27,574 bases of DNA, from the NCBI GenBank assembly GCA_035565675.1, contig DATMSA010000133.1, forward strand, positions 1-27,574. Direction: 5' to 3'. Below are positions 13,307 to 20,369 of the stretch, piece after piece (position 1 is the stretch's first letter; the number at the start of each line of letters is the position of its first letter). Source of the stretch: Capillimicrobium sp035565675 (GTDB lineage Bacteria > Actinomycetota > Thermoleophilia > Solirubrobacterales > Solirubrobacteraceae). Under the pieces are notes generated by a model, which saw only the letters and a program-made list of their open reading frames with translations, did no database searches and was not told the origin of the DNA. A program made the translations under genes and the position numbers.

Positions 13307-14011
13307 ATGACCGCTCGCATCCCGCTTCTCGCAGCCGCGATCGCCGCCGTCGCCCTCTCGGCGCCCGCCGCCGCCTCCGCGCAGGCGTCCGCGCCGACCG
13401 GCGGCGCCGCCTACGGCGACGACGCCACCGGGCTCGTCGTCGAGCCCGCCGCGATGCTCGGCGACGAGGTCGTCATCCGCGGCGTGCTGCCCGAGCTGCG
13501 CGGCGTCGCGGTGCGCGTCGAGCGCCGGGCCGGCGACGACGACGAGTGGACGCTGGTCGGCCGCGACGTCGTCGAGGCCGACGGCACGCTCGAGGTCACC
13601 TGGGAGAGCGACGAGCCGGGCCGCCACGAGCTGCGCGTCGTCCCCGACGCCAACGCCGTGCAGGCCGCCGCGGTGGCGGCCGCCGCCGAGGAGACGCCGT
13701 CGGCCACCACGACCGTCCACCGGCGCACCCGCGCGACGTGGTACGGACCGGGCTTCTGGGGCCGCCGGACCGCGTGCGGGATCCGGCTGACCAAGCGCAC
13801 GATCGGCGTGGCCCACAAGACGCTGCCGTGCGGCACGCGCATCAGCGTGCTCCACGAGGGCCGCCGGATCGAGCTGCCGGTGATCGACCGCGGCCCGTTC
13901 GCGAAGGGCATGACGCTCGACCTCACCCAGGCGGCCGCCCGCTCGATCGGGATGCTGCACACCACCGACGTCGGCTGGGTGCGCCTGTCGACGCCGGGCG
14001 CCCGCCGCTAG
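13307..14011 (+). CDS. Secreted RlpA-like double-psi beta-barrel protein
   Basis: A 234-residue exported protein. Residues 1-27 are a Sec signal peptide (Arg4, a hydrophobic Ala/Leu core, then an ASAQA cleavage region). Residues 46-112 look like a beta-sandwich domain; 142-227 form the RlpA/expansin-type double-psi barrel with ATWYGPGFWGRRTACG, GVAHKTLPCGTRI and VIDRGPFAKG, where D194 is at the catalytic Asp position of this barrel family. C157 and C175 may form a disulfide. RlpA proteins cleave peptidoglycan glycan strands. The SPOR domain of proteobacterial RlpA is absent. It is preceded by a c-di-AMP riboswitch, in line with control of wall remodelling. Its stop overlaps the convergent gene's stop within CTAG. 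Confidence 0.88.
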   Translation: MTARIPLLAAAIAAVALSAPAAASAQASAPTGGAAYGDDATGLVVEPAAMLGDEVVIRGVLPELRGVAVRVERRAGDDDEWTLVGRDVVEADGTLEVTWESDEPGRHELRVVPDANAVQAAAVAAAAEETPSATTTVHRRTRATWYGPGFWGRRTACGIRLTKRTIGVAHKTLPCGTRISVLHEGRRIELPVIDRGPFAKGMTLDLTQAAARSIGMLHTTDVGWVRLSTPGARR

Positions 14012-15084
14012 ACGCCGCCCGCGCGCGCCGCGAACAGCGCCTCCTCGGCCCGCTCGGCGAGCCCACGGGCGTCGGTGGCGTCGACCGGGAACGCGGCGGA
14101 GCCGATCGACGCGGTGAGCGGAACGCCCCGGTGGACGGCGGCGCGCTCGATCGCGACGGCGATCCGCAGCGCGAGCGCGCGGGCGCCGGCCGGGCCGGTG
14201 CCCGGCAGCGCGATCCAGATGCGCCCGGGCCCCTCGCGTCGCGCCGAGTCGCCCTGGCGCAGCATGCCCTCGACCGCCTGCTCGGCCGCGGCCACCGCCG
14301 CCTCGGCGTCCCCGCCCGCGGCCAGGAGCCGCTCGATCCCGTCGAGCTCGACGAGCAGGACGGCGAGCGACCGGCGGCCGTCGAGGTGCTCGGCGACGCG
14401 ATCGGCGAGATGGTCGAGCGGGTCGCCGTCGACGATCCGCGGCCGCAGGTCGGCGACGTGGACCTCGCCGGGCTCGCTCGCGGGCGGGACGACGACCGGC
14501 GGCGGCTCGACGTCGCGCGCGGCGCGCTCGACCGTGCGCGCGGCGTCGTCGGGGTCCCAGCGCGCGGACGCCGGGGGCTCCGGCGCCGGGCTCTGGTCGG
14601 CCGGCGGGGACGGCGCCGGCGCCGCGGGCGCCTCGACGCCCGCGACGGCCGCGGCGGCGACGACCGCGGCGACGGCGGCCAGGCGATCGGCGAGGTCGGC
14701 GACCAGGCGCGGGTCGGGGCGGCGCAGCTCGTCCAGGGCGGCCGCCCACACGGCGGCCCGCAGCGCGTCGACGGCGCCGACGGCGGCGGCCGCGTCGCGG
14801 GCGCCCGCCATCGCGCCGGCCCGCCGAGCGACCGCGCTCAGGTCCCCGCCGGCGAGTCGGTCGAGCTCGGCGTCGTCGGCCAGGGCGCGGGCGATGGCCG
14901 CGCACAGCCCCGGCCCCTCGCGCGCGAGGTCGGCGACGGGGACGCTCGCCGCGGCCGCCAGCGTGCCGTCGCCCAGGAGCGCCAGCAGCCAGTCGCGCGC
15001 GACGTCCTCGGCGCTCGCGACGAGCGCGGCGACGGGCGCGTCGGCGACCGGGCGCGCCCGGCCTCGCTGTCGGGCGTCGGCCAC
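14008..15084 (-). CDS. Degenerate GGDEF-domain protein
   Basis: A 358-residue protein with a helical N-terminal region (about 20-145), a Pro/Ala-rich linker (150-175) and a C-terminal GGDEF-like domain (about 238-355). SLAVLLVELDGIERL and ASIGSAAFPVDATDARGLAERAEEALFAAR fit the GGDEF fold well, but the active-site loop reads REGPGRIWIALPGT, with GPGRI where GGDEF is required, so diguanylate cyclase activity is not expected. It may bind a nucleotide or act as a protein-protein module; the N-terminal part resembles regulator-binding helical sensor regions, without a firm family. The GTG start at 15084 has AAGGGG just upstream. It is divergent from moeA and convergent with the RlpA-like gene. Confidence 0.82.
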   Translation of the reverse strand: MADARQRGRARPVADAPVAALVASAEDVARDWLLALLGDGTLAAAASVPVADLAREGPGLCAAIARALADDAELDRLAGGDLSAVARRAGAMAGARDAAAAVGAVDALRAAVWAAALDELRRPDPRLVADLADRLAAVAAVVAAAAVAGVEAPAAPAPSPPADQSPAPEPPASARWDPDDAARTVERAARDVEPPPVVVPPASEPGEVHVADLRPRIVDGDPLDHLADRVAEHLDGRRSLAVLLVELDGIERLLAAGGDAEAAVAAAEQAVEGMLRQGDSARREGPGRIWIALPGTGPAGARALALRIAVAIERAAVHRGVPLTASIGSAAFPVDATDARGLAERAEEALFAARAGGV

Positions 15085-15152
15085 GGCCCCTTGGATACCA
15101 GCGCGCCAGGACGGCACGTGCCGGTGACGCCGCGTCCGCCGGCCGGCGCGTC

Positions 15153-15158
15153 TACGCT
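15153..15158 (+). promoter_or_regulatory. -10 box of a leaderless moeA promoter
   Basis: TACGCT fits TANNNT and ends 7 nt before the GTG start, the distance expected when transcription starts at the start codon. No Shine-Dalgarno is visible before the GTG. Confidence 0.5.
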
Positions 15159-15165
15159 TCGCGCG

Positions 15166-16371
15166 GTGTCGAGGCTCCTGTCGATCGCCCAGGCCCGCGA
15201 GCTGGTCCGCGCCGCCGTCGCGCCGCTCGACGACGAGCCGGTCCCGATCGAGGCGGCGCTCGGCCGCGTCCTCGCCGAGGACGTCGTCGCCGCCCACGAC
15301 GTCGCCCCGTTCGACAGCTCCGCGATGGACGGCTTCGCGCTGCGCGCCGAGCACCCCCACACCCCGGCCGGGACGACGCTGCCGATCGTCGGCGAGTCGC
15401 GCGCCGGGCGGCCCGCCGACCGCGCGCTGGGCCCGGGCGAGGCGATGCGCATCTCCACCGGCGCCATGCTGCCCGAGGGCGCCGACGCGGTCCTCCAGGT
15501 CGAGCTGACCACCGAGGACGCCGAGCGGGTGACGCTGAACGACGACGTCCCGCCCGGCCGCAACGTCCGCCGCGCCGGCGAGGACGTCCGCGCCGGCACC
15601 GTCGTCCTGCGCGCGGGCACCGTCCTCGGCCCCGCCGAGCTGGGCGTCGCGGTCGGCGCCGGCCGCGCCGAGGTGCGCTGCGCGCGCCCGCCGCGCGTCG
15701 CGGTCGTGGCCACCGGCGACGAGCTCGCCGACCCCGGCGAGCCGCTCGGCCCCGGCCAGATCCACAACACGAACGCGACGACGCTCGCCGCGCTGGCGAT
15801 GCAGCACGGCGCGCACGTGTTCACGGTCACCGGAGCCGCCGACACGCTCGAGGACACCGAAGACGCGCTGGAGGCCGCGCTGGGCGACGCCGACCTCGTC
15901 CTGATCTCCGGTGGCGTCTCGGTCGGCCCGCACGACCACGTCAAGCCCGCGCTGGAGGCGCTGGGCGTCGAGCAGCGCTTCTGGCGCGTCGCGCTGCGGC
16001 CCGGGAAGCCCACCTGGTTCGGCGTGCGCGACGGCGTGCTCGTCTTCGGCCTGCCGGGCAACCCGGTCTCGAGCATGGTCACGTTCCTGCTGTTCGCCCG
16101 CCCCGCGCTGCGCGCGCTCCAGCACGCGCCGTTCGACGTCGAGCGCCGCGCCGCCGTCCTCACGGAGCCGGTCGAGCGTCAGGCCGAGCGCGACGAGGCC
16201 GTCCGGGTCGCGCTGGAGACCGATGCCGGCGGGACGCTGCGCGCCACGCCGACGGGCCCGCAGGGCTCGCACGTGCTCAGCTCGATGGTCGGCGCGGCCG
16301 GCCTGGCGATCGTCGAGGCCGGCGACGGCGACCTGCCGGCCGGGACGGTCGTCCCGGTGGAGCCCGTCTGA
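15166..16371 (+). CDS. moeA: Molybdopterin molybdenumtransferase MoeA
   Basis: Inserts molybdate into adenylylated molybdopterin in the last step of molybdenum cofactor synthesis. The 401-residue protein has the full MoeA order: PFDSSAMDGFALRA near the N-terminus, RISTGAMLPEGADAVLQ, VVATGDELADPG, the MoCF-type LISGGVSVGPHDHVK (246-260, with D257), the VALRPGKPTWFG segment, GLPGNPVSSMVTF, and a C-terminal domain IV. The GTG start at 15166 is preceded by a TACGCT box, with no ribosome site, so the mRNA is probably leaderless. Its stop overlaps the next ATG (TGATG). No other moa/mob genes are in the window. Confidence 0.95.
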   Translation: MSRLLSIAQARELVRAAVAPLDDEPVPIEAALGRVLAEDVVAAHDVAPFDSSAMDGFALRAEHPHTPAGTTLPIVGESRAGRPADRALGPGEAMRISTGAMLPEGADAVLQVELTTEDAERVTLNDDVPPGRNVRRAGEDVRAGTVVLRAGTVLGPAELGVAVGAGRAEVRCARPPRVAVVATGDELADPGEPLGPGQIHNTNATTLAALAMQHGAHVFTVTGAADTLEDTEDALEAALGDADLVLISGGVSVGPHDHVKPALEALGVEQRFWRVALRPGKPTWFGVRDGVLVFGLPGNPVSSMVTFLLFARPALRALQHAPFDVERRAAVLTEPVERQAERDEAVRVALETDAGGTLRATPTGPQGSHVLSSMVGAAGLAIVEAGDGDLPAGTVVPVEPV

Positions 16372-17045
16372 TGCGGCGCCGCCTCCAGATCGCCGTGGGC
16401 GCGCTCGCCGCCCTGGCGCTCCTGCTGTTCGCCAACGCGCGGCGGCTGCTGAACACGCGCGGCGCGGTGGCGCGCACGACGATCCGCTCGCCCGAGGAGC
16501 ACACGACGACCGACGCCGACGGCGCGGTCCGCTCGGTGCAGTCGGCCGACGTCGACATCCCCGAGAGCGCGATGGTCACGCTGTGGTCGCCCGAGAACCT
16601 CGAGCGGCTCGCGCGCACGTACTGGCGCTTCCTCACGCGCATCTCGCTCGGCGTGATCCAGGTGCACTACCGGCCCGACGGCCGCGACGTCTGCCTGTTC
16701 GGCCTGCCGGCGCTGTCGCTGCTGACGTTCCGCGCGCCCGACTACGTGCTGGGCGACGAGCGCGGCGTCGTGCGCTGGCCGATCGAGCGCGGCCTGCTCG
16801 TCGCGCGCCGCGGCGAGAACGACGGCCACCTGCAGATCACCGTGGAGCAGCGCGCGCCCGGGCGCATCCACGTCGAGGTCGAGGTCGCCAACTTCTTCCC
16901 GGCGATCGCGTTCGGGATCAGCCGGTGGCTGTACGAGAACACCCAGTCGCGCATCCACGTGATCGTCACGCACGGCTTCCTGCGCTCCCTCGCGCGCCTC
17001 GACCTGGCCGAGTCGCGCGTGGGGCGCTTCAGCGGATCGGACTGA
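16371..17045 (+). CDS. Membrane-anchored conserved hypothetical protein
   Basis: A 224-residue protein of unknown function. Residues 6-22 form a single N-terminal hydrophobic helix after MRRR, so it is likely a type II membrane protein with the rest outside the cytoplasm, or an uncleaved signal anchor. The body is a beta-rich region: LGVIQVHYRPDGRDVCLFGL, VVRWPIERGLLVARRGENDG and VEVEVANFFPAIAFGISRWL are its most distinct segments. It might be a small barrel or SRPBCC-like fold, but I do not recognise the family. It starts inside the moeA stop (TGATG), so the two are probably co-translated; a link to molybdoenzymes is only contextual. It is followed by a palindrome-rich gap. Confidence 0.72.
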   Translation: MRRRLQIAVGALAALALLLFANARRLLNTRGAVARTTIRSPEEHTTTDADGAVRSVQSADVDIPESAMVTLWSPENLERLARTYWRFLTRISLGVIQVHYRPDGRDVCLFGLPALSLLTFRAPDYVLGDERGVVRWPIERGLLVARRGENDGHLQITVEQRAPGRIHVEVEVANFFPAIAFGISRWLYENTQSRIHVIVTHGFLRSLARLDLAESRVGRFSGSD

Positions 17046-17057
17046 GTGGAGCGACCC

Positions 17058-17087
17058 GCGAGTTTCGCCCCCAGGGCGAACACTCGC
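17058..17087. terminator. Long hairpin between convergent genes
   Basis: GCGAGTTTCGCCC and GGGCGAACACTCGC form a 13-bp stem with one bulged base and a 3-4 nt loop. It lies between the stop of the membrane-anchored protein gene and that of glpX, so it may terminate both. Confidence 0.65.
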
Positions 17088-17122
17088 TGAGGAGTCCGCT
17101 GAGGGACGAGCCCCCAGGGCGA
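17067..17122. repeat. Nested direct repeats in the convergent gap
   Basis: GCCCCCAGGGCGA occurs at 17067-17079 and again at 17110-17122. CGCTGAGG occurs twice between them. GGAGTCCGCT in the gap also recurs on the opposite strand at the 3' end of glpX. The arrangement resembles a small palindromic intergenic element. Confidence 0.6.
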
Positions 17123-17123
17123 G

Positions 17124-18128
17124 TCAACCGAAGCGGACTCCCGCCATCGATCGCAGCTTGCTGCGGTCGTGCGTGGCGGCGATCCGGCGCACCGTGCCCG
17201 AGCGCGAGCGCATGACCAGCGACTCGGTCGTCGCGCGGCCGCCGCTGACGAAGCGGACGCCCTGCAGGACGTCGCCGTCGGTCACCCCGGTCGCCGAGAA
17301 GAAGCAGTCGTCGGAGGCGACGAGGTCGTCGACGGTGAGCTGGCGGTCGAGGTCGTAGCCGGCGGCGATCGCGGCCTGGCGCTCCTCGTCGTCGCGCGGC
17401 CACAGGCGCCCGACGAGCTGGCCGCCGATGCACTTGATCGCCGCGGCCGAGATCACGCCCTCGGGCGTGCCGCCGACCCCCCACAGCAGGTCGACCGGCG
17501 TGCGCTCGCTGACGGCCAGCAGCGCGGCCGACACGTCGCCGTCGGAGATGAGGCGCACGCGCGCGCCCGCCTCGCGGATGGCCTTGATGCCCTCCTCGTG
17601 GCGGGGCCGGTCGAGCACGACGACGGTGACGTCGCCGGCCGGGACACCGCGCCGCTCGGCGACGCGGCCGATCACCTCGCCGATGCCGACGTCGAGGTCC
17701 AGCAGGTCGGCGATGTCCGAGCCGCCCGCGAGCTTCTCCATGTACACGCACGGGCCCGGGTCGAACATCGAGCCGCGCTCGGCCAGCGCGATGACGCTCA
17801 GGGCGCTGGGCATGCCCTTGGCGGTCAGCGTCGTGCCCTCGAGCGGGTCCACGGCGATGTCGACGGCGGGCGGCTCGCCGTTGCCGATCTCCTCGCCGTT
17901 GTAGAGCATCGGCGCCTCGTCCTTCTCCCCCTCGCCGATGACCACCACCCCGTCCATCTCGACGGAGCGCAGCATGTGGCGCATCGCGTCGACGGCGGCC
18001 TGGTCGGCGGCCTCCTTGTCGCCACGCCCCACGAGTCGCGAGGCGGCGAGCGCGCCGGCCTCGGTGACCCGCACGAGCTCGAGGGCGAGGTTGCGGTCGG
18101 GGTGCTGGGACTGCGTCGTGTCGGTCAT
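17124..18128 (-). CDS. glpX: Class II fructose-1,6-bisphosphatase GlpX
   Basis: Hydrolyses fructose-1,6-bisphosphate to fructose-6-phosphate for gluconeogenesis and for recycling carbon into the pentose phosphate pathway. The 334-residue protein is of full length, with the metal-binding GEGEKDEAPM at 65-74, AVDPLEGTT at 92-100, and LLWGVGGTPEGVISAAAIKC. The ATG at 18128 lies 13 nt after the stop of the small upstream gene, so the two form one unit, divergent from the zwf operon. Most actinobacteria rely on this class as their main FBPase. Confidence 0.95.
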   Translation of the reverse strand: MTDTTQSQHPDRNLALELVRVTEAGALAASRLVGRGDKEAADQAAVDAMRHMLRSVEMDGVVVIGEGEKDEAPMLYNGEEIGNGEPPAVDIAVDPLEGTTLTAKGMPSALSVIALAERGSMFDPGPCVYMEKLAGGSDIADLLDLDVGIGEVIGRVAERRGVPAGDVTVVVLDRPRHEEGIKAIREAGARVRLISDGDVSAALLAVSERTPVDLLWGVGGTPEGVISAAAIKCIGGQLVGRLWPRDDEERQAAIAAGYDLDRQLTVDDLVASDDCFFSATGVTDGDVLQGVRFVSGGRATTESLVMRSRSGTVRRIAATHDRSKLRSMAGVRFG

Positions 18129-18141
18129 GGCAGCGCGGACT

Positions 18142-18570
18142 CTATGCCGGTCGCACGGACTCCGCGATCTCGAGCAGTCGCGCCGGCGGCCACGGCCCCT
18201 GGGCGGTGAGCCGCAGGAACAGCCCGTGCGCGTTCCAGGTCAGCTCCACGGCCGGGCGCAGCGACGGCTGGGCCTCGACCAGCTCGGCCTCGCGCCAGCG
18301 GCCGGCGACGTCGCCGACCGGCACCTCGCGCGGCTCGGCGTCCGAGGGCCAGTCGCGCTCGGGCGGCGGATCCAGGCCCACGTACAGCGCCAGGCGCCCG
18401 GGCGCGCCCGCGCGCGAGTCGTCGAGGTTCCACTCGATCTCGACGCCCTCCGGGCCGACCGCCCGCACCTCGGTCCAGCGCGCGAGCGGCAGCGGCGCGG
18501 CCGGCAGCGGCACCGGCCGTCCCAGGAGCGCGTCGGCGGCCGCCAGCCCCTCCAGCGGTTCGTCGCTCAT
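18142..18570 (-). CDS. Conserved hypothetical protein upstream of glpX
   Basis: A 142-residue soluble protein I do not recognise. It has a Pro/Ala-rich start (GRPVPLPAAPLPLARW), a beta-strand-like middle (EVRAVGPEGVEIEWNLDD, GRLALYVGLDPPPE) and ends LLEIAESVRPA, which reads like a helix closing a small alpha/beta domain. No signal peptide, membrane helix or catalytic motif stands out. It is first in a two-gene unit with glpX (13-nt gap) and may have a role in its control or assembly, but this rests on position only. Its codon pattern matches its neighbours. Confidence 0.7.
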   Translation of the reverse strand: MSDEPLEGLAAADALLGRPVPLPAAPLPLARWTEVRAVGPEGVEIEWNLDDSRAGAPGRLALYVGLDPPPERDWPSDAEPREVPVGDVAGRWREAELVEAQPSLRPAVELTWNAHGLFLRLTAQGPWPPARLLEIAESVRPA

Positions 18571-18627
18571 GCGCGCATCCTGCCCGCTGGCGGGGCTCCG
18601 CGCACGTGCGCGCGCGATCCGACCGTC

Positions 18628-18633
18628 TACCGT
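18628..18633 (+). promoter_or_regulatory. -10 box of the ribD-ROK-zwf operon promoter
   Basis: TACCGT fits TANNNT and ends 9 nt before the ATG at 18643, which implies a leader of about two or three bases. It is the only promoter-like element in the 72-bp divergent gap, so the whole downstream operon may depend on it. Confidence 0.45.
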
Positions 18634-18642
18634 GGCGGGCGG

Positions 18643-19392
18643 ATGTCCGAGCCGCTCCTGCTGCGCCGCCTCCTCCCCGACCCCGGGTCCGTGACGCCGG
18701 CCCAGGCGGCCGCGCACCTGACCGGACGCGAGGTGCTGCTGCTGAACATGGTCACGTCGCTCGACGGCCACACGACGATCGCCGGGCGCAGCCGCGGTAT
18801 CCGCGGCGGCCAGGGCGACCGCGAGCTCTTCCACGCGCTGCGCGCGCACGCGGACGCGATCCTCGTCGGCACCGGGACGATGCGCGCCGAGGGCTACGGC
18901 GCCTGGCTGCGCGACGAGCGCCGCCGCGCGATGCGCCGGGCGGCGGGGCTGGCCGACGGCCCCGTCGGCGCGACCGTCACGCGCCGCGGCGACGTGCCGT
19001 GGGAGATCCCGCTGTTCGCGCAGCGCGACGCCCAGGTGATCGTCTACAGCGGCGTGCCGCTCACGTGTCCGCCGGAGGTCGTCGCGCACGTGGAGATCGT
19101 CGTGCTCGACGACGCCGGCGACGACCTCGTCGCGGCGGCCGTCGGCGACCTGCGCGCCCGCGGCCTGCGCTCGATCCTGTGCGAGGGCGGCGCCACGCTG
19201 AACGCGGCGCTGCTGCGCGCCGGCCTCGTCGACGAGCTCGAGCTGGTGCTCGCCCCGCAGATCGTCGGCGGCACGAGCGCGCTGACCGCGGTGCACGGCC
19301 CGCTCGACGGCGACGTGATGCTCGAGCCGGTCGACGCGTACACCAGTCAGGGCGCGCTCTTGCTGCGTTACCGAGTGGCGGCGGCCCTGTGA
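18643..19392 (+). CDS. RibD C-terminal-type pyrimidine reductase family protein
   Basis: A 249-residue NADPH-dependent reductase of the dihydrofolate-reductase-like RibD C-terminal fold. LLLNMVTSLDGHTTIAGRS is the substrate and NADPH strand/loop signature, GQGDRELFHALRAHADAILVGTGTMRAEGYG the central motif, and SILCEGGATLNAALLRAGLVD the C-terminal one. The deaminase half of bifunctional RibD is absent, and no other riboflavin genes are near. Actinobacterial stand-alone members of this family have varied or unknown substrates, so a riboflavin role is not assured. It is the first gene of the NADPH-making operon and overlaps the kinase gene by 4 nt. Confidence 0.85.
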   Translation: MSEPLLLRRLLPDPGSVTPAQAAAHLTGREVLLLNMVTSLDGHTTIAGRSRGIRGGQGDRELFHALRAHADAILVGTGTMRAEGYGAWLRDERRRAMRRAAGLADGPVGATVTRRGDVPWEIPLFAQRDAQVIVYSGVPLTCPPEVVAHVEIVVLDDAGDDLVAAAVGDLRARGLRSILCEGGATLNAALLRAGLVDELELVLAPQIVGGTSALTAVHGPLDGDVMLEPVDAYTSQGALLLRYRVAAAL

Positions 19393-20369
19393 TACACACG
19401 TCGGCCGTGGGGCAGCGACTGATCGGCGTCGACGTCGGCGGAACCAAGGTGTCCGTCGCGGTCCTCAGCGGCGGCGAGCTGTCGGAGCCGCACATCGAGC
19501 CCACGCGCCTGGACTCGTCCGCCGCCCTGCTCGACCAGCTCGTCGAGGGCATCCGCCGCGCCCAGGGCGACGAGCCGATCGACGCGGTCGGCGTCGGCGT
19601 GCCGTCGGTCATCGACTGGACGGCGGGCAAGGTCCGCTCCTCGGTGAACATCCCGCTGCAGGACGTCCCGCTGCGCGAGGCGCTGCGCGAGCGCCTCGGG
19701 GTGCCGGTCTTCGTCGACAACGACGCGTCGGTCGCCGGGCTGGCCGAGGCCCACGCCGACGCCGCCGAGGGGCGCATCGTCCAGAGCCTCGTGATGTTCA
19801 CCGTCGGCACCGGCGTCGGCGGCGGGATCGTCATCGACGGCCGCGTGTACCGCGGCGCCACCGGGGCCGCGCCCGAGATCGGGCACATGATGATCGCCGC
19901 CCACCCGCTCGCCGACGGCCGCGACGGCTTCGAGAGCGACGAGCGCTTCCCCCAGCCCGGCTCGCTGGAGGCGCTGGCGTCCGGGCGCGCGCTGGACCGC
20001 CTCGCCCGGGAGCGCGGACTGCGCGATGGGCGGGAGGCCGTGGAGGTCGCCCGCGACGGCGACCCGCGCGGCCTCGAGGCGCTGCGGATCGTCGGCCACC
20101 ACCTCGGGCTCGGGATCGCCAACGCGATCCTGCTGTTCGATCCCGAGGTCGTCGCGATCGGCGGCGGCGTGTCGGCCGCCGGCGACCTGCTCCTGCAACC
20201 GGCCCTGGAGACCATGCGCCGCTTCGTCCTGCCCGGCGTCGGCACCCGCACCGAGGTGCGCATCGCCCGGTCGGGCCGCCGCGCCGGCGTCCGCGGCGCC
20301 GCGCTGCTGGCCGGCCAGGAGCTGGAGCTCGGCGAGCGTCCGACGACGACCGCCGCGATCGAGCCGTGA
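19389..20369 (+). CDS. ROK-family sugar kinase, probable glucokinase
   Basis: Phosphorylates a hexose, most likely glucose, with ATP. The 326-residue protein has the phosphate loop GVDVGGTKVSVAV (13-25), VFVDNDASVAG with the catalytic Asp at 112, FTVGTGVGGGIVIDG (137-151), and EIGHM at 163-167. The zinc-binding CxCGxxGCLE that normally follows is replaced by a cysteine-free segment ending FPQPGSLEALASG, so the usual structural zinc is missing. The GTG start at 19389 overlaps the previous stop (GTGA); GTG at 19407 is an alternative. Position directly before zwf, with a 4-nt overlap, argues for glucose-6-phosphate as product. Confidence 0.9.
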   Translation: MIHTSAVGQRLIGVDVGGTKVSVAVLSGGELSEPHIEPTRLDSSAALLDQLVEGIRRAQGDEPIDAVGVGVPSVIDWTAGKVRSSVNIPLQDVPLREALRERLGVPVFVDNDASVAGLAEAHADAAEGRIVQSLVMFTVGTGVGGGIVIDGRVYRGATGAAPEIGHMMIAAHPLADGRDGFESDERFPQPGSLEALASGRALDRLARERGLRDGREAVEVARDGDPRGLEALRIVGHHLGLGIANAILLFDPEVVAIGGGVSAAGDLLLQPALETMRRFVLPGVGTRTEVRIARSGRRAGVRGAALLAGQELELGERPTTTAAIEP

